Positions 24,577 to 37,800 of a stretch of 64,000 bases of DNA are shown here, piece after piece. This stretch comes from Streptomyces sp. NBC_01237 (GTDB taxonomy: Bacteria > Actinomycetota > Actinomycetes > Streptomycetales > Streptomycetaceae). Each line of letters begins with the position of its first letter. Position 1 is the stretch's first letter. The notes under the pieces were generated by a model that saw only the letters and a list, made by a program, of their open reading frames with translations, was not told the origin of the DNA and did no database searches. The DNA lies in assembly GCF_035917275.1 (NCBI RefSeq), contig NZ_CP108509.1, positions 806,001 to 870,000 of the forward strand. Direction: 5' to 3'. A program made the position numbers and the translations under genes.

Positions 24577-27500
24577 TCACGACCGGCCCAGCCGGTCCAG
24601 AATGCTGCGCAGACTCTCCGCCAGTGCGGTCAGGTGGGGCTGCTGCATCATGGTGTGGTGGTCACCCGGGACCGTGTGGAGTTCGAAGCCGCCACGGGCG
24701 AGGACACGCCACGAGCGGGTCTTGGGCCTGCGCGGTCGCTGCCGCGCCGACAGCAGCACCAGGCGGCCGTCGACCGGACCAGGGCGGTGGCCCAGCAGTG
24801 CGCGGGTGTTGGCCTCGAAGACCCGTATCCGGTCCCGCATATCGTCCCGGATGCCTTCCGGGACGAGAGCCGCGCGCTCCAGGAGGTCCAGCAGCAGCCC
24901 CTCCTGACGGTCCGGCGACAGACCCCGCAGTGCGGCCTCGTCGTACCGGGGTGCCGGCACCCCTGCCAGACCGGCCAGATCATGGACGAACCCGCCGAGG
25001 AGCACCGCGCGGTCCGGCAGCTCCTCGCCCAGGTACGGCGGCATTCCGCTGTCCAGCATGACGACCAGCGCGACCGGTTCGCCCGCGGCGGTCAGCTGAC
25101 CGGCCATCTCCGCTGCCACCACACCGCCCAGGGACCAGCCGCCGAGATGGTAGGGGCCGTGCGGCTGGACGGCCCGGATCGCCTCGACGTACCGCGCGGC
25201 CAGGCCGGTCAGTGTCGTGGTGAGCGGACCGCCTTCGAGCCCCGGATCCTCCAGGCCGTAGAGCGGCTGCTCGGGGTCGAACAGGCGGGCCAGCGGCAGA
25301 TACGGCACCACGGATCCGCCGACGGCGTGGACCAGGAAGAGCGGCGGCCGGCTGCCGGTGGGTTTGATCGGCACCAGCGGCGACGGCTGGGTCCGCTGCC
25401 GGCGGGACGGTTCGAGCAGCATGGCGGTCATCTCCACGGTCGGAGCCGAGTACAGGTCGCGCACGCCCAGTTCGACGCCGAACTCCCGGCGGATCTCGGC
25501 ACGCAGCCGGGTCAGGTCGAGTGAGGTGCCGCCCAGGTCGAAGAAGTTGTCGTGTGCGCCGATCCGGTCGGTGCCCAGCAGGCCGGACCAGATCCGGGCG
25601 ACCTCGTCCTCGGTGGCATTGCGCGGCGCGACGAACTCACCGGCGCGGCTCGGCTCCGGTGCGGGCAGCGCGCCCCGGTCCACCTTGCCGTTGCCGGTCA
25701 ACGCGATGTGGTCCACGGGTACCAGTGCGGAGGGCACCATGTAGTCGGGCAGGCGTGCCGCCAGGTGCGCGCGGATCTCGGCGAGGTCGCCGGGACCGGC
25801 GGCCGCCTTGGCCACCACGTAACCGACGAGACGGTTGTCACGCATGGTCACGCACGCGCTGGCGACGCGCGGGTGTGCGGCAAGGACGGCTTCGACCTCG
25901 CCGAGTTCGATCCGGAACCCGCGGACCTTGACCTGCTGGTCGATGCGGCCCAGGTACTCCAGGCCACCGTCGGCGCGGCGCCGGGCCAGGTCGCCGGAGC
26001 GGTAGAGCCGGGCGCCGGGCGTCCCGCCGAACCGGTCGGCGACGAATCGCTGTGCGCTCAGACCGGGCCGGTTCAGGTAGCCCCAGGACAGACCGGCGCC
26101 GCCGACGAGGAGTTCGCCCGGTACGCCGATGGGTGCGGGCTGCCCCGCCCGGTCGACGACCCACAGTGACAGGTCGGGGATCGGCTCGCCGATGGGGCCG
26201 GCGTTCTCGTCCAGGAGTTTCCGGGTGAGCGGGCAGTACGTGACATGGACCGTGGTCTCGGTGATGCCGTACATGTTGACCAGCCGGGGGCGGTCCTCGC
26301 CGTGCCGGTCGAACCAGCGCCGTACCGAGTCGGTGTCCAGCGCGTCACCACCGAAGATCACGTATCGCAGGGACAGCGGTTCCGGGCGTTCCTCGTCGAC
26401 CGCGGCCAGCTGCCGGAACGCGGCCGGGGTCTGGTTGAGCACCGTCACCTTCTCCCGGGCCAGCAACCGCTGGAAGTCCTCGGGCGAGCGGGTCTGCCAG
26501 AGCGGCACCACGACCAGCCGGCCGCCGTGGACGAGGGCGCCCCACAGTTCCCAGACGGAGAAGTCGAAGGCGAACGAGTGGAACAGCGTCCACACGTCCC
26601 GCTCGTCGAACCGGTACCGGTCCTGGGTGGCCCGCATCAGCCGGACGACCTGGCCGTGCGGAACGGTGACCGCCTTGGGTTCCCCGGTCGAGCCGGACGT
26701 GTAGATCAGGTAGGCCAGGTCGGCACCGGTCACGGTCACGTCCGGCACCGGGAGGTCCCCGTCGGTGTCGGCGTCCAGCAGGAGCGCGGACACCGGCACC
26801 TCGGTCCCTCGCTGGGTGACGACCACCGACAGGCCCGCGTCGGCGGCCATGTAGGACAGCCGCTGCGCCGGGTAGTCGGGGTCCAGCGGCACGTACGCGG
26901 CTCCGGCGCGCAGGATGCCCAGGATCCCGACGACAAGGTCCGTGTCCCGGCGTGTGCACAGGCCGACCAGGCTGCCCCGGGCGACCCCTCGGGCGGCCAG
27001 CCGGGCGGCCAGCCGTTCGGCGCGCCGGGCCAGTTGCCGATAGGTCGTCCGCTCCTCACCGGCGACCACCGCCACCGCGTCGGGGCGCAGCCGGACCTGT
27101 TCGGCGAACAGGTCCCACAGCGAGGCGTCGGCCGGCACCTCGCTCCGCGCGGCGCTCCACCGGTGCAGCAGCGCGGCCTCGTCCGGACCGGGCAGGGCGA
27201 AGTCGCCCACCGTGGCGTCCGGGACGCTCACCGCACGGGTCAGGGCACGGCCCAGGTGTTCCAGGAGCCGGGTGATCCGGTCGTTGTCGAACAGGTCGGT
27301 GGCGTACTCGGCCTGCAACCGCAGTCCGCCGTCGGCGGTGACGGTGGCGTGCGCGGCCAGGTCGAAGCGGGCGACCGAACCGGCCACGGGCAGTGGTTCG
27401 GCGCTGACCGTTCCGAACGCCGGAGCGGCTGCCGGGACCTCGTCTGCGTGCAGGGTGAGGCTGATCTGGAAGAGCGGGTTGCGGCCCGGTTCGCGGACCG

Positions 27501-30500
27501 GCCGCAGCTGTTCGACCAAGGTGCTGAACGGGAGGTCCTGATGTGCGGTGGCGCCCTGCACGGCCAGTTCGCAGCGGCGCACCAGCTCCCGGAAGGTCGG
27601 GTTGCCGCCGACGTCGGCGCGCAGCACGACGGTGTTGGCGAAGTAGCCGACCAGGGGTTCGAGTTCGGGGCGGTTGCGGCCGTAGAACACCGAACCGATG
27701 CCGATGTCGTCCTGCCGGGTGTGCCGGGAGAGCACCACCAGGAATCCGGCCATCAGCACGGACAGCAGCGATCCGCGTTCGGTCTCGGCCAGCCGGCGCA
27801 GCGCCGCGCCGAGGCCGTCCCGCAGGTGGAGTTCCACCGTGGCCCCGGGGTGCCCGGCGCCGGTGCCGCGCGGGCGGTCGGTGGGGAAGTCCAGCTGCGG
27901 CAGCGCGTGCAGTTGTTCGCGCCAGTAGCCGAGCTGTTTGTCCAGCACGTCGTCGGCGAGCCAGGTGCGCTGCCACACGGCGTGGTCGGCCGGCTGGATG
28001 TCCAGTGCCGGAAGGGTGGCGTCCGGATCGGTGTACAGGGTGGACAGTTCATCGAGCAGGACGCCCGCCGACCATCCGTCGGCGATGATGTGGTGGGTGC
28101 ACAGCACCAGCACGTGCTCGACCGGGCCGAGCCGCAGCAGTTCCGTGCGCAGCAGTCGGTCGGCGGCCAGGTCGAACGGGCGGGTGGCGGCCTCGGCGAG
28201 CGCCTCCGGCACACCGTCCGGGTGGACCGGGGTCACCGCGAGCGGCCAGGCCGGCGGGGCGGGATCGGTCACCTGGACCGCGGCGCCGTCCACCGTGACG
28301 AACCGGGTGCGCAGGCTCTCGTGCCGGGCGACCAGTCGGCCCAGGACGCGGGAGAGCCGGTCCACGTCGAGGCGGCCTCGCAGTCGCAGCGCGAGCGGCA
28401 CGTTGTAGACCGGGGAGTCGGGGTCGAGCTGGTGCAGGAACCACAGCCCTTCCTGCTGGTACGACAGTGGCAGCGCGGCCGCCCGCGAAACGGCGGGGAT
28501 GCGTCGGCCGCCGGACGGTTCGACGAGCCAGGTGGCGAGTTCGGCGACGGAGGGCGCCTGGAACAGGGTCGCCACACCGAGGTCCACATCGAACGTGGTA
28601 CGGATCCGGTTGATCAGCCGGATCGCGAGCAGCGAGTGGCCGCCGAGCATGAAGAAGCCGTCGTGCACGCCGACCCGCGGTACCCGCAGCACCTCGGCGA
28701 ACAGGGCGCACAGGGCGCGTTCCCGGTCGTCCCGGGGGGCCACGTAGTCCGTTCCGGAGGCGGCCTGATCGGGGGCCGGCAGCGCCCCCCGGTCGATCTT
28801 GCCGTTCGGGGTGAGCGGCAGCTGTCCGAGCGGGACGAGCGCGGAGGGCACCATGTACGGCGGCAGCACCGAGGCCGCCGCGGCACGGATCCCGGCGAGG
28901 TCAGGCAACGCTACGGCGGGCACCAGGTATCCGACGAGGCGCTTGTCGCCCGGCCGGTCCTCGCGGGCGTGCACATGGGCCTGCGCCACGTGCGGGTGGC
29001 GGACCAGCGCGCTCTCCACCTCGCCGGGTTCGACCCGGAAGCCGCGGATCTTCACCTGGGTGTCGGCCCGGCCGGCGAACTCCAGGGTGCCGTCGGCGCG
29101 CCACCGGGCGAGGTCGCCGGTGCGGTACATCCGGGTGCCGGGTGCGCCGAACGGGTCGGCTACGAAGCGTTCGGCGCTCAGTCCGGCACGGCCGGCGTAT
29201 CCGCGCGCCAGACCGGCACCGGCCGCGTAGAGCTCGCCGACCACCCCGACCGGTACCGGCCGCAGCCGGTCGTCGAGCAGGTAGACGGCGGTGTCGTCCA
29301 TCGGCCGTCCCAGCGGCACGCTGCCCGGCACGGTGTCCGGGTCGTGCAGTGACATCTGCACCGAGCACATGGTCAGTTCGGTGGGGCCGTACGTGGCGCG
29401 GACCCGCAGGCCCGGGTGGCGGCGCAGGACCGCGCGGACCGCGGCGGGGCTGATCACGTCGCCGCCGGTCATCACCTCGCGCAGCCCGGCGAAGCAGTCC
29501 GGGTCCTCCTCGGCGATGACCTGGAAGAGGCCGGAGACCAGCAGCACGTCGGTGAGGCCGGCGGCCCGCACGACGGCGCCGTCGACATCACCGACCGGTG
29601 CCACGACGACCTCCCCGCCGGACAGCAGCGGCACCCAGATCTCACAGGTCGACGCGTCGAAGGCGTGCGGTGAGTGCAGCAGCGCGCGGCGGGGCCGTTC
29701 GTCCTGCCAGCACTGGTCGCGGGCGAACGCGAGCACTCCGCGCTGGGTGGTGACGACTCCTTTGGGAGCACCGGTCGAGCCCGAGGTGAACATGATGTAC
29801 GCGGCCTGTTCGGGGTGCGCGACACCGGCCGGTACGGCGGCGCGGTCGGCCGCGGTGGCCCGGAAACCGGTGACCGTCAGGGTCTCCACCTCGGCGCCGG
29901 TCACCACGTCGTGGTCGCGCAGCGCGTCGTCGACCAGCAGCAGTTCCACGCCGACCTGGTCCAGCATGTCGCGCAGCCGTCCGGCCGGCGCGGTCAGCGG
30001 CAGCGGTACGAAGCAGCCGCCGGCCTTGAGCACCGCGAGCATCGACACGATCAGGTCGGCGGAGCGCTGCTGAAGGAGCGCGACCCGGGTCTCGGCCGCC
30101 ACCCCCAGCCGGCTCAGGCGGCCGGCCAGCAGGTCGCTGCGCCGGTCCAGTTCGGCGTAGCTCAGCGAGCCGTCCGTATCGGAGACGGCGGGCGCGGTGG
30201 GGGTCCGGACGGCCTGCTGGGCGAATGCCGGGGCGAGTCCGGTCGACGGTGCGGTCCTGGTCGTGCCGTTCCACCCGTACAGCACGGTGTCGCGTTCGCG
30301 GGGGTCCAGCAGGTCGATGTCGCCCAGGGCCCGGTCCGGGTCGTCCACCACCGCTTCGAGCAGCCGCACCAGGCGGTGGGCGAGCGCCGTGACCGTGGCC
30401 CGGTCGAAGAGTTCGGTGCGGTAGACGAGTTGCGCGGACAGTTCGAGCGGCGTGCCGTCGGCGGCGTACCGGTCGGTGAAGCCGACCGACAGGTCGAAGT

Positions 30501-31620
30501 GGGCCGCGATGGTCCGGTTGCGCAGTTCCGTCACGGTCAGGCCGTCCAGCGTGTACTGCGCGGCGGCGTTGTTCTGCATCACCAGCGCGACCTGGAAGAG
30601 CGGGTGCCGGTTGAGCGCCCGGCTCGGGTTGAGCGCCTCGACGAGCCGGTCGAACGGCAGCTCGGGGTGTGCGAGGGCGGCGATGTCCGCCTCCCGGGCC
30701 CGCGCGAGCAGCTGCCGGAACGTCGGATCCCCGCCCGTGTCCAGACGCAGCACCAACGTGTTCACGAAGAACCCGATCAGGTCCTCCAGGTCCTCGTCGG
30801 CGCGGCCCGCGTCCATCGTGCCGAGCGGAATGTCGCTACCGGCTCCCAGCCGGGTCAGCAGGGCCGCGAAGGCCGCGTGCACGACCATGAACAGCGACGC
30901 GTCGGCATCGCGCGCGAGCCGCAGCAGCCGCGCGTGCAGGGCCGCCGGCACTTCCAGCCGTACCTCACCGCCGTCGTCTCCGGAGATGTCCGGCCGTGGC
31001 CGGTCCAGTGGCAGCGGCAGCTCGTCGGGCAGGCCGGCCAGCCGCCCGGTCCAGTGGTCGAGGAGTTCCGCACCGTCCTGGCCGTCGAGGAGTTCCCGCT
31101 GCCACAGCGCGTAGTCGGCGTACTGGACGGGCAGCGGCTCCCAGTCGGGTGCGGCACCGGCCCGGCGGGCCCGGTAGGCGGCGCCGAGGTCGCGGCCGAG
31201 CACCGCCATCGACCAGCCGTCGCCGACGATGTGGTGGAGCACCATGTACAGCGTGTGGCTCCGCGCACCGGTGCGCAGCAGCCATACCCGCAGCGGCAGG
31301 TCCTTTGTCAGGTCGAACGCGTGCCGGGCCAGCCGGTCCAGGGTCGTGGGCAGTTCGGCCGCCGTGACGTCCAGGCCGGTGACGAACTCGGCGACGTCCA
31401 CGGTGTCGCGGACCCGCTGCCGCGGCTCCCCGTCGATCTCGGGAAAGACGGTGCGCAGGCTCTCGTGCCGGGCCACCAGGTCGCCCAGGGCGGAGCGCAG
31501 GGCCGCGGTGTCGAGCGGGCCCTCCAGCCGGAGCGCGAGCGGCAGGTTGTAGGTCCAGGCTCCGGTGTCGAGGCGGTTGAGAAACCACAGGCGTTGCTGC
31601 GCGAAAGACAACGGGAACAC
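24577..31620 (-). CDS. NRPS, two modules plus thioesterase: C-A-PCP-C-A-PCP-TE
   Basis: 2347 residues from GTG 31620, which follows GCAGGAGGATCC; the frame stays open further upstream without a site. C1 ([10 protein letters not shown] near 128), A1 ([13 protein letters not shown] near 612; positions D-A-C-L-M-G-T-M-C-K), PCP1 ([10 protein letters not shown] near 995), C2 ([11 protein letters not shown] near 1175), A2 ([11 protein letters not shown] near 1642; D-F-W-N-I-G-M-V-H-K, the threonine code), PCP2 (DLGGTSLDL near 2025), TE with GWSLGG serine (near 2162), Asp in MLDSG and His in GDHHTMM. No epimerisation domain. Opening with C and closing with TE, it must follow the three-module protein encoded divergently, giving modules 4 and 5 of a pentapeptide. 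The A1 substrate is uncertain. Confidence 0.93.
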   Translation of the reverse strand: MFPLSFAQQRLWFLNRLDTGAWTYNLPLALRLEGPLDTAALRSALGDLVARHESLRTVFPEIDGEPRQRVRDTVDVAEFVTGLDVTAAELPTTLDRLARHAFDLTKDLPLRVWLLRTGARSHTLYMVLHHIVGDGWSMAVLGRDLGAAYRARRAGAAPDWEPLPVQYADYALWQRELLDGQDGAELLDHWTGRLAGLPDELPLPLDRPRPDISGDDGGEVRLEVPAALHARLLRLARDADASLFMVVHAAFAALLTRLGAGSDIPLGTMDAGRADEDLEDLIGFFVNTLVLRLDTGGDPTFRQLLARAREADIAALAHPELPFDRLVEALNPSRALNRHPLFQVALVMQNNAAAQYTLDGLTVTELRNRTIAAHFDLSVGFTDRYAADGTPLELSAQLVYRTELFDRATVTALAHRLVRLLEAVVDDPDRALGDIDLLDPRERDTVLYGWNGTTRTAPSTGLAPAFAQQAVRTPTAPAVSDTDGSLSYAELDRRSDLLAGRLSRLGVAAETRVALLQQRSADLIVSMLAVLKAGGCFVPLPLTAPAGRLRDMLDQVGVELLLVDDALRDHDVVTGAEVETLTVTGFRATAADRAAVPAGVAHPEQAAYIMFTSGSTGAPKGVVTTQRGVLAFARDQCWQDERPRRALLHSPHAFDASTCEIWVPLLSGGEVVVAPVGDVDGAVVRAAGLTDVLLVSGLFQVIAEEDPDCFAGLREVMTGGDVISPAAVRAVLRRHPGLRVRATYGPTELTMCSVQMSLHDPDTVPGSVPLGRPMDDTAVYLLDDRLRPVPVGVVGELYAAGAGLARGYAGRAGLSAERFVADPFGAPGTRMYRTGDLARWRADGTLEFAGRADTQVKIRGFRVEPGEVESALVRHPHVAQAHVHAREDRPGDKRLVGYLVPAVALPDLAGIRAAAASVLPPYMVPSALVPLGQLPLTPNGKIDRGALPAPDQAASGTDYVAPRDDRERALCALFAEVLRVPRVGVHDGFFMLGGHSLLAIRLINRIRTTFDVDLGVATLFQAPSVAELATWLVEPSGGRRIPAVSRAAALPLSYQQEGLWFLHQLDPDSPVYNVPLALRLRGRLDVDRLSRVLGRLVARHESLRTRFVTVDGAAVQVTDPAPPAWPLAVTPVHPDGVPEALAEAATRPFDLAADRLLRTELLRLGPVEHVLVLCTHHIIADGWSAGVLLDELSTLYTDPDATLPALDIQPADHAVWQRTWLADDVLDKQLGYWREQLHALPQLDFPTDRPRGTGAGHPGATVELHLRDGLGAALRRLAETERGSLLSVLMAGFLVVLSRHTRQDDIGIGSVFYGRNRPELEPLVGYFANTVVLRADVGGNPTFRELVRRCELAVQGATAHQDLPFSTLVEQLRPVREPGRNPLFQISLTLHADEVPAAAPAFGTVSAEPLPVAGSVARFDLAAHATVTADGGLRLQAEYATDLFDNDRITRLLEHLGRALTRAVSVPDATVGDFALPGPDEAALLHRWSAARSEVPADASLWDLFAEQVRLRPDAVAVVAGEERTTYRQLARRAERLAARLAARGVARGSLVGLCTRRDTDLVVGILGILRAGAAYVPLDPDYPAQRLSYMAADAGLSVVVTQRGTEVPVSALLLDADTDGDLPVPDVTVTGADLAYLIYTSGSTGEPKAVTVPHGQVVRLMRATQDRYRFDERDVWTLFHSFAFDFSVWELWGALVHGGRLVVVPLWQTRSPEDFQRLLAREKVTVLNQTPAAFRQLAAVDEERPEPLSLRYVIFGGDALDTDSVRRWFDRHGEDRPRLVNMYGITETTVHVTYCPLTRKLLDENAGPIGEPIPDLSLWVVDRAGQPAPIGVPGELLVGGAGLSWGYLNRPGLSAQRFVADRFGGTPGARLYRSGDLARRRADGGLEYLGRIDQQVKVRGFRIELGEVEAVLAAHPRVASACVTMRDNRLVGYVVAKAAAGPGDLAEIRAHLAARLPDYMVPSALVPVDHIALTGNGKVDRGALPAPEPSRAGEFVAPRNATEDEVARIWSGLLGTDRIGAHDNFFDLGGTSLDLTRLRAEIRREFGVELGVRDLYSAPTVEMTAMLLEPSRRQRTQPSPLVPIKPTGSRPPLFLVHAVGGSVVPYLPLARLFDPEQPLYGLEDPGLEGGPLTTTLTGLAARYVEAIRAVQPHGPYHLGGWSLGGVVAAEMAGQLTAAGEPVALVVMLDSGMPPYLGEELPDRAVLLGGFVHDLAGLAGVPAPRYDEAALRGLSPDRQEGLLLDLLERAALVPEGIRDDMRDRIRVFEANTRALLGHRPGPVDGRLVLLSARQRPRRPKTRSWRVLARGGFELHTVPGDHHTMMQQPHLTALAESLRSILDRLGRS

Positions 31621-31828
31621 GGATCCTCCTGCGCCTGCGAGGCATCGACGGTCGTCGGCCGCACACGATAGGACGGTTCCCGCGGAAGCAAGGTCACCAA
31701 GTCCGAAAAGGCCGTGCCCGAAGGGGTTTTGGCGGCCCCGCCTAGGGGTTGTCGCACATCTTGCCGTCCGCTCATCATGGGCCAGCCCGCATGGGACCAC
31801 CGGCACACATCGATCATGGAGAGCCGCG
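31621..31828. promoter_or_regulatory. divergent NRPS promoter region
   Basis: 208 bases between the two NRPS starts. AGGGGTT occurs at 31722 and again at 31744, exactly 22 bases (two turns) apart. The second copy reads CCTAGGGGTTGTCG, matching the mbtH and adenylation-gene promoters, and ends 78 bases before the rightward start. The GGAGAG site for that start is at 31818. Confidence 0.5.
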
Positions 31829-34800
31829 ATGCCGTTTTCGCCGGAGCGCTTGCCGTCAGCCGATTCCGACTCGCCCGCTTCCCTGCACGGTCTGGTGGCC
31901 CGGCACGCGGCGGATCACGGAGACGCACCGGCACTGCGCTGCGGCCGGGCCGAGTTGCGCTACGCCGAACTGGACGCCCGCGCCAACCAACTGGCCCACG
32001 TGCTGCGTGGTCGCGGCGTCGGCGCCGAGGATGTGGTGGCGCTGGCCCTGCCGCGCTCGGCCGACCTGATCGTCGCCATGCTCGCGGTCGGAAAGGCCGG
32101 CGGCGCGTTCCTGCCGGTCGACATCCATCACCCGGCCGAGCGGATCGCCTTCATGTGCGCCGACAGCGCGCCCCGCGCCCTGCTGGCCACCGAGGCGGTG
32201 CTGCCAGGGCTGCCGGACACCCCGGGCACCGCCCAGTTGTCGCTGCCGGAGCTCCTGGCCGAGGCTGCCACGGCGCCGGTGACCGCCCCGGACCCGGTGG
32301 ACCATCCGCTGTCACTGGCGTACGTCATCTACACCTCCGGTTCGACGGGCAGGCCCAAGGGGGTCGCGGTACCGCACCGAGGGGTCGTGCCCTTCGCCAC
32401 CGGCCTGGTGGACCGGATGGCGGCGGGCCCGCGCTGCGTGGTGTCGCAGCTCGCCTCGCCCAGTTTCGACGCCATGATCATCGAGGTGCTGCTGGCGTTC
32501 GCGCCGGGCGGCACCCTGGTCGTCTCGCCCCCCGACGCGCTGGTCGGCGAGGACCTGGCCGCGTTCCTCGCGGACAACCGGATCACCCACGCGTTCGTAC
32601 CGCCGTCGGTGCTGGCGACCGTGCCGCGGACCGAACTGCCGGAGCTGCGGGCGCTGATGGTGGGGGGTGAGGCGTGCGGGGCGCGGCTGGTGGACACCTG
32701 GAGCCGCGGCCGCAGGATGGTCAACGGCTACGGTCCCACCGAGACCACCATGGCGATCACCCTCTCGGCCCCGCTCGTGCCCGGGCCGGACGCACCGCCG
32801 ATCGGCTCCGCGGCCGGCGACAGCCACCTGTACGTACTGGACGACGGCCTGCGCCCGACTCCGCCCGGCGAGATCGGCGAGCTGTACAGCGGAGGCGGTG
32901 GCGTCAGCCGCGGATACGTCGACCGCGCCGGGCTCACCGCACAGCGCTACGTCGCCGACCCGTTCGGGGCGCCGGGCACCCGGATGTACCGCACCGGCGA
33001 CCTGGTGCGGCAGCTGCCGGACGGACAACTCGCCTACTGCGGCCGTGTCGACGACCAGATCAAGATCCGGGGCCTGCGGATCGAACCGGGCGAGATCGAG
33101 ACGGTCCTCACCGGGCACCCGGCGGTGGAACAGGCCCGGGTCCTGGTGCACGAGGACCAGCTCGGCGAGAAACGGCTCGCCGCCTACCTGGTCGCCGCAC
33201 CGGCACGGGACACCGACGACGGCAACGCCGAACGGCATGTCGACGAGTGGCAGCAGATCTACGACTCGTTCTACGACCGCTCCGACAGCGCGGGCTTCGG
33301 AGCCGACTTCTCCGGCTGGAACTCCAGCTACACGGGTGAGGGCATCCCCGTCGAGCAGATGGCCCGCTGGCGCGAGGCGATCGTCACCCGCGTACGGGAC
33401 TTCGCGCCGCGGCGCGTCCTGGAGGTCGGTGTCGGATCCGGTCTGATCCTGACCCCACTGGTCGGCCAGGTGGACGAGTACTGGGGCACCGACTACTCGG
33501 CGTCCGCGATCGAGGGGCTCCGCGACCGGCTCGCCGGCGAAGCGGACACGGCCGGGAAGGTCACCCTGCGCGTGCAGGCCGCCGATGTGACCACCGGCCT
33601 GCCGCCCGGCCACTTCGACACGATCATCATCAACTCGGTCGTGCAGTACTTCCCCCATGAGCGGTACTTGCGGGACGTGCTGGCCAAGCTGCTGGACCTG
33701 CTCGGACCGGGCGGCCGGCTGATCGTCGGTGATGTGCGGTGCCTGCCGCTCGTGGACAGCATGTGGACCGGCATCCGGCTCGGGCAGCTCGATCACGATC
33801 CGGGACCCGGGGTACTGCGCCGTGAGATCGAACAGGCGGTGGCCCTGGAGAAGGAGCTCCTGATCGATCCGGGCTTCTTCGGCACCGTCGGCGCCGGCGC
33901 GGTCGATGTGCGGATCAAGCCGGGCACCGACCACAACGAGCTGACCAAACACCGCTATGACGTGGTGCTGCACAAGGTCGGCACCGACGCCCAGAACCTC
34001 TCGGCGGTCCCGGCACTGAGCTGGGGGCTTGATGTCCGGGGTCCCGAGGACCTCGCCGCGCGTCTGGCCGGCGGCACCGCGCTGCGGCTGACCGGGGTGC
34101 GCAACGCCCGGGTCGCCGGTGAGGCCGCCGCCGCACGAGCGGTCCGGGCGGACGCGCCGGTGGAGACCACCCGCGCCGCGCTCGCGGGGCCGGGCGACCG
34201 GATCGACCCGGAGTACTGGCACTCCCTCGCCGCGGCGCACGGACGCACCGCCGTGGTCACCTGGTCGGCGGACGGCCCGGACCTGCTCGACGTCCTCTTC
34301 CCGGCCGCCGACGGCACACAGGTGCTGGACGGTGTCTATCTGCACCGCGGCTCCACCGGCTTCACCAACGACCCGATCGCCACCCGCCGCCGCGGGCTGC
34401 TCGTCGCGGCCCTGCGTGACTGGTCCAAGGAGCGCCTCCCGTCCTACCTGGTGCCCTCCGCGTTCATGGTGCTCGACGCGCTGCCCCTGTCGGCGAGCGG
34501 CAAGCTGGACCGGCGGGCGCTGCCCGAACCCGACTTCCGCGGCGACGGTTCCGGCCGAGCACCCCGTGACGCGCGGGAGAAGCTGCTCTGCGAACTCGCC
34601 GCCGAACTGCTCGACCGGTCCTGGATCACCATCGACGACAACTTCTTCGACCTCGGCGGCCACTCACTGCTCGCCACCCGTCTGCTCAACCGGATCCGGG
34701 GCGCCTTCGGCGTCCGGCTCGGGCTCGACGCGCTGTTCGCCACGCCCACCGTCGCGGGTCTCGCGGCCGCCATCGCCAAGACCACGGGGCAGGAGGCGCC

Positions 34801-37800
34801 GGCCCTGGTCGCGGCCCCGCGGCCGGAACGCGTCCCGCTGTCCTGGGCGCAGCAGCGCCTGTGGTTCGTCAACCGGATGGATCCGCTCGGCTGGACCTAC
34901 AACCTCCCCGTGGTGGTGCGCCTGGCCGGCCCGGTGGACCGGGCCGCGCTGGTCGCCGCGGTCGAGGACCTGATGGCGCGGCACGAGTCGCTGCGCACCC
35001 TGTTCGACGAGCAGGACGGGCAGCCGTACCAGCGGATCCTTCCCCGGGTGGCGGCGAGTGATCTGGTCCGGGTGCTGGACGTGGACGAGTCCGGCCTGGA
35101 CCGGGCCGTGCGGGCCGCCTGCCGGCAGCGTTTCGACATCACCGCGGAAGTGCCGCTGCGGGTACGGCTGCTGCGCACCGCGCCGGACCGGCATGTGCTG
35201 GTGCTGGTGCTGCACCACATCGCCGGCGACGGATGGTCGATGCAGCCGCTGGCACAGGATCTGGCCACCGCGTACGCGGCGCGGGTCGCCGGAGACCCGC
35301 CGGCCTGGCAGCCACTGCCGGTGCAGTACGCCGACTACGCGCTGTGGCAGCGCGACCTGCTCACCACCAAGTACCAGGAGCAGCTGACCGGGTTCTGGCG
35401 CGACTACCTGACGGAGCTCCCGGAGGAACTGGCCCTGCCCTACGACCGGCCCCGCCCCAGCGGCGCCGACCACGACGGCGCGCTGCTCCCGCTGCGGATA
35501 CCCGCGTCGCTCCACGCCGGGCTGCTGGCCCTGGCACAGCAGAGCCGGACCACTCTCTTCATGGTGCTGCACGCCGCCCTGGCCGCGCTCTACACCCGGC
35601 TCGGCGCCGGAACCGACATCCCCATCGGCACCGTGGTCGCCGGGCGCGGCGACGACAAGCTCGACCACCTGATCGGCTTCTTCGTCAACAACCTGGTGCT
35701 GCGCACCGACACCGCGGGCGACCCGACCTTCCGCGAACTCCTGGAACGCACCAGGACCGACGACGTGGCCGCCCTCAGTCAGCAGGAGCTGCCCTTCGAC
35801 CGTCTCGTCGAGGCGCTCAACCCGGCTCGCGCACTCGGCCGCCACCCGCTCTTCCAGACCATGCTGGTCCTGCAGAACAACGCGGATGCCGGCTTCGGCC
35901 TGACCGGCCTGGACGTCGAGGTAGTCCGGTCGACGCCGTCCGCCGCGCAGCTCGACCTCTTCGTGAACCTCACCGACACCTACCGGCGGGACGGCACCGC
36001 CGACGGCATGGTCGGCGAGATCGTCTACCGCACCGGGCTCTTCGACCCGGAGACGGTACGGTCGCTGGCCGACCGGTTCATCCGCGTCCTCCGGGCCGTC
36101 GCCGCCGACCCCGACCAGCGGCTGGGCCGGCTCGACGTGCTCGACGGCGACGAGCGCGACACCATTCTCCGGTCCTGGAACGACACCGAGCGGCCGCTGC
36201 CGGACGCGTCGTTGCCGCGGCTGTTCGCCGCGTGCGCCGCGGCGACGCCCGACGCGGTGGCGGTCACCGGGCCGGTCACCCTGACCTATGCCGAACTGGA
36301 CCGGCGTGCCAACCATCTGGCGCACCGTCTGATCACGGCCGGCGCGGCCCCGGACCGGCCGGTGGCACTGCTCCAGCGGCGGTCGGCCGACCTCATCGTG
36401 TCCATGCTCGCGGTGCTCAAGGCCGGCGCCGCGTACCTGCCGCTGCCGTCGGCCGCTCCCGCGGACCGGCTGCGGCAGATGACCGACCAGGTCGGCGCCA
36501 CCGTGCTCGTCACCGACCGGCCCCACGAGCCGTCGGACCTGACCGTGCTGGTACCCGGCGACGGCGAGTCGTCCGAGCCGCCCGGCCCGGACCCGCACCC
36601 GGACCAGGCCGCCTACGTGATGTTCACCAGCGGCTCGACCGGTGTTCCCAAGGCCGTCGTCCTGACGCACAGGAACACGGCCGGGTTCGTCCGCGACCGG
36701 ATCTGGCGGGCCGGCGGCACGGTGCTGATGCACTCCGCCACCGGATTCGACGCGTCGGTGCACGAGATCTGGACACCGCTGCTGACCGGCGGCACGGTCG
36801 TGGTGGCCTCCGAGGAGATCCTGGACGCCGCCGGCCTGGCCCGCGCGGTGACCACGCACGGGGTGGACCGGATCTGGCTCACCTCCGGTCTGTTCGGGGC
36901 TCTCGTGGAGAACCCGGACTGCTTCGCGGGCATCCGGGAGGTCCTGACCGGCGGCGACGTGGTGCCGCCCGCGGCGGTCGGACGGATCCTGGACCGCCAC
37001 CCCGGGCTGACGGTCAGGGCCATGTACGGTCCGACCGAGACCACCACCTGCTCCACCCGGTTCTCGATGTCCGGCCCGCAGGCCGTGCCCGGCCGGGTGC
37101 CGATCGGCACTCCGATGGACAACACCCGGCTGTACGTGCTCGACGGGCAGCTCCAGCCGGTGCCGACCGGGGTCCGGGGTGAGCTCTACATCGCCGGCTC
37201 AGGGGTGTCGCGCGGATACGGCGGACAGCCCGGCCTGACCGCCGAACGGTTCACCGCCGAGCCGTGGGGGCCGCCCGGCAGCCGGATGTACCGCACCGGT
37301 GACATCGTCCGGTGGCGAAGTGACGGCACGCTGGACTTCGTCGGGCGGGCCGACGCCCAGGTGAAGATCCGCGGCTTCCGGGTCGAACCCGCCGAAGTCG
37401 AGTGCTCGCTCACCACCCTGCCGGAGGTCGGTCAGGCGTTCGTCACGGCCCATGAGGACCGCGCAGGCGACCGCAGGCTCGTCGCCTACCTGGTGCCCCA
37501 CGGCGCGGGCCTGGACGTCGCCGGCGTACAGGACCGGGTCGCCGCGGCGCTGCCCGACTACCTGGTGCCCAGTGCCTATGTCGTCCTCGACCGGCTGCCG
37601 CTCACCGGCAACGGCAAGGTCGACCGGCGGGCCCTGCCGGAGCCCGAGTTCGAGACGGGCACCGGGTACACGGCGCCGCGCACCCCCACCGAGGAGATCC
37701 TCGTCGAGCTCATGGGCGAACTGCTCGGCAGGGCGCGGGTCGGCGCCCACGACAACTTCTTCGACCTCGGCGGCCATTCGCTCCTCGCCACCCGCCTGGT

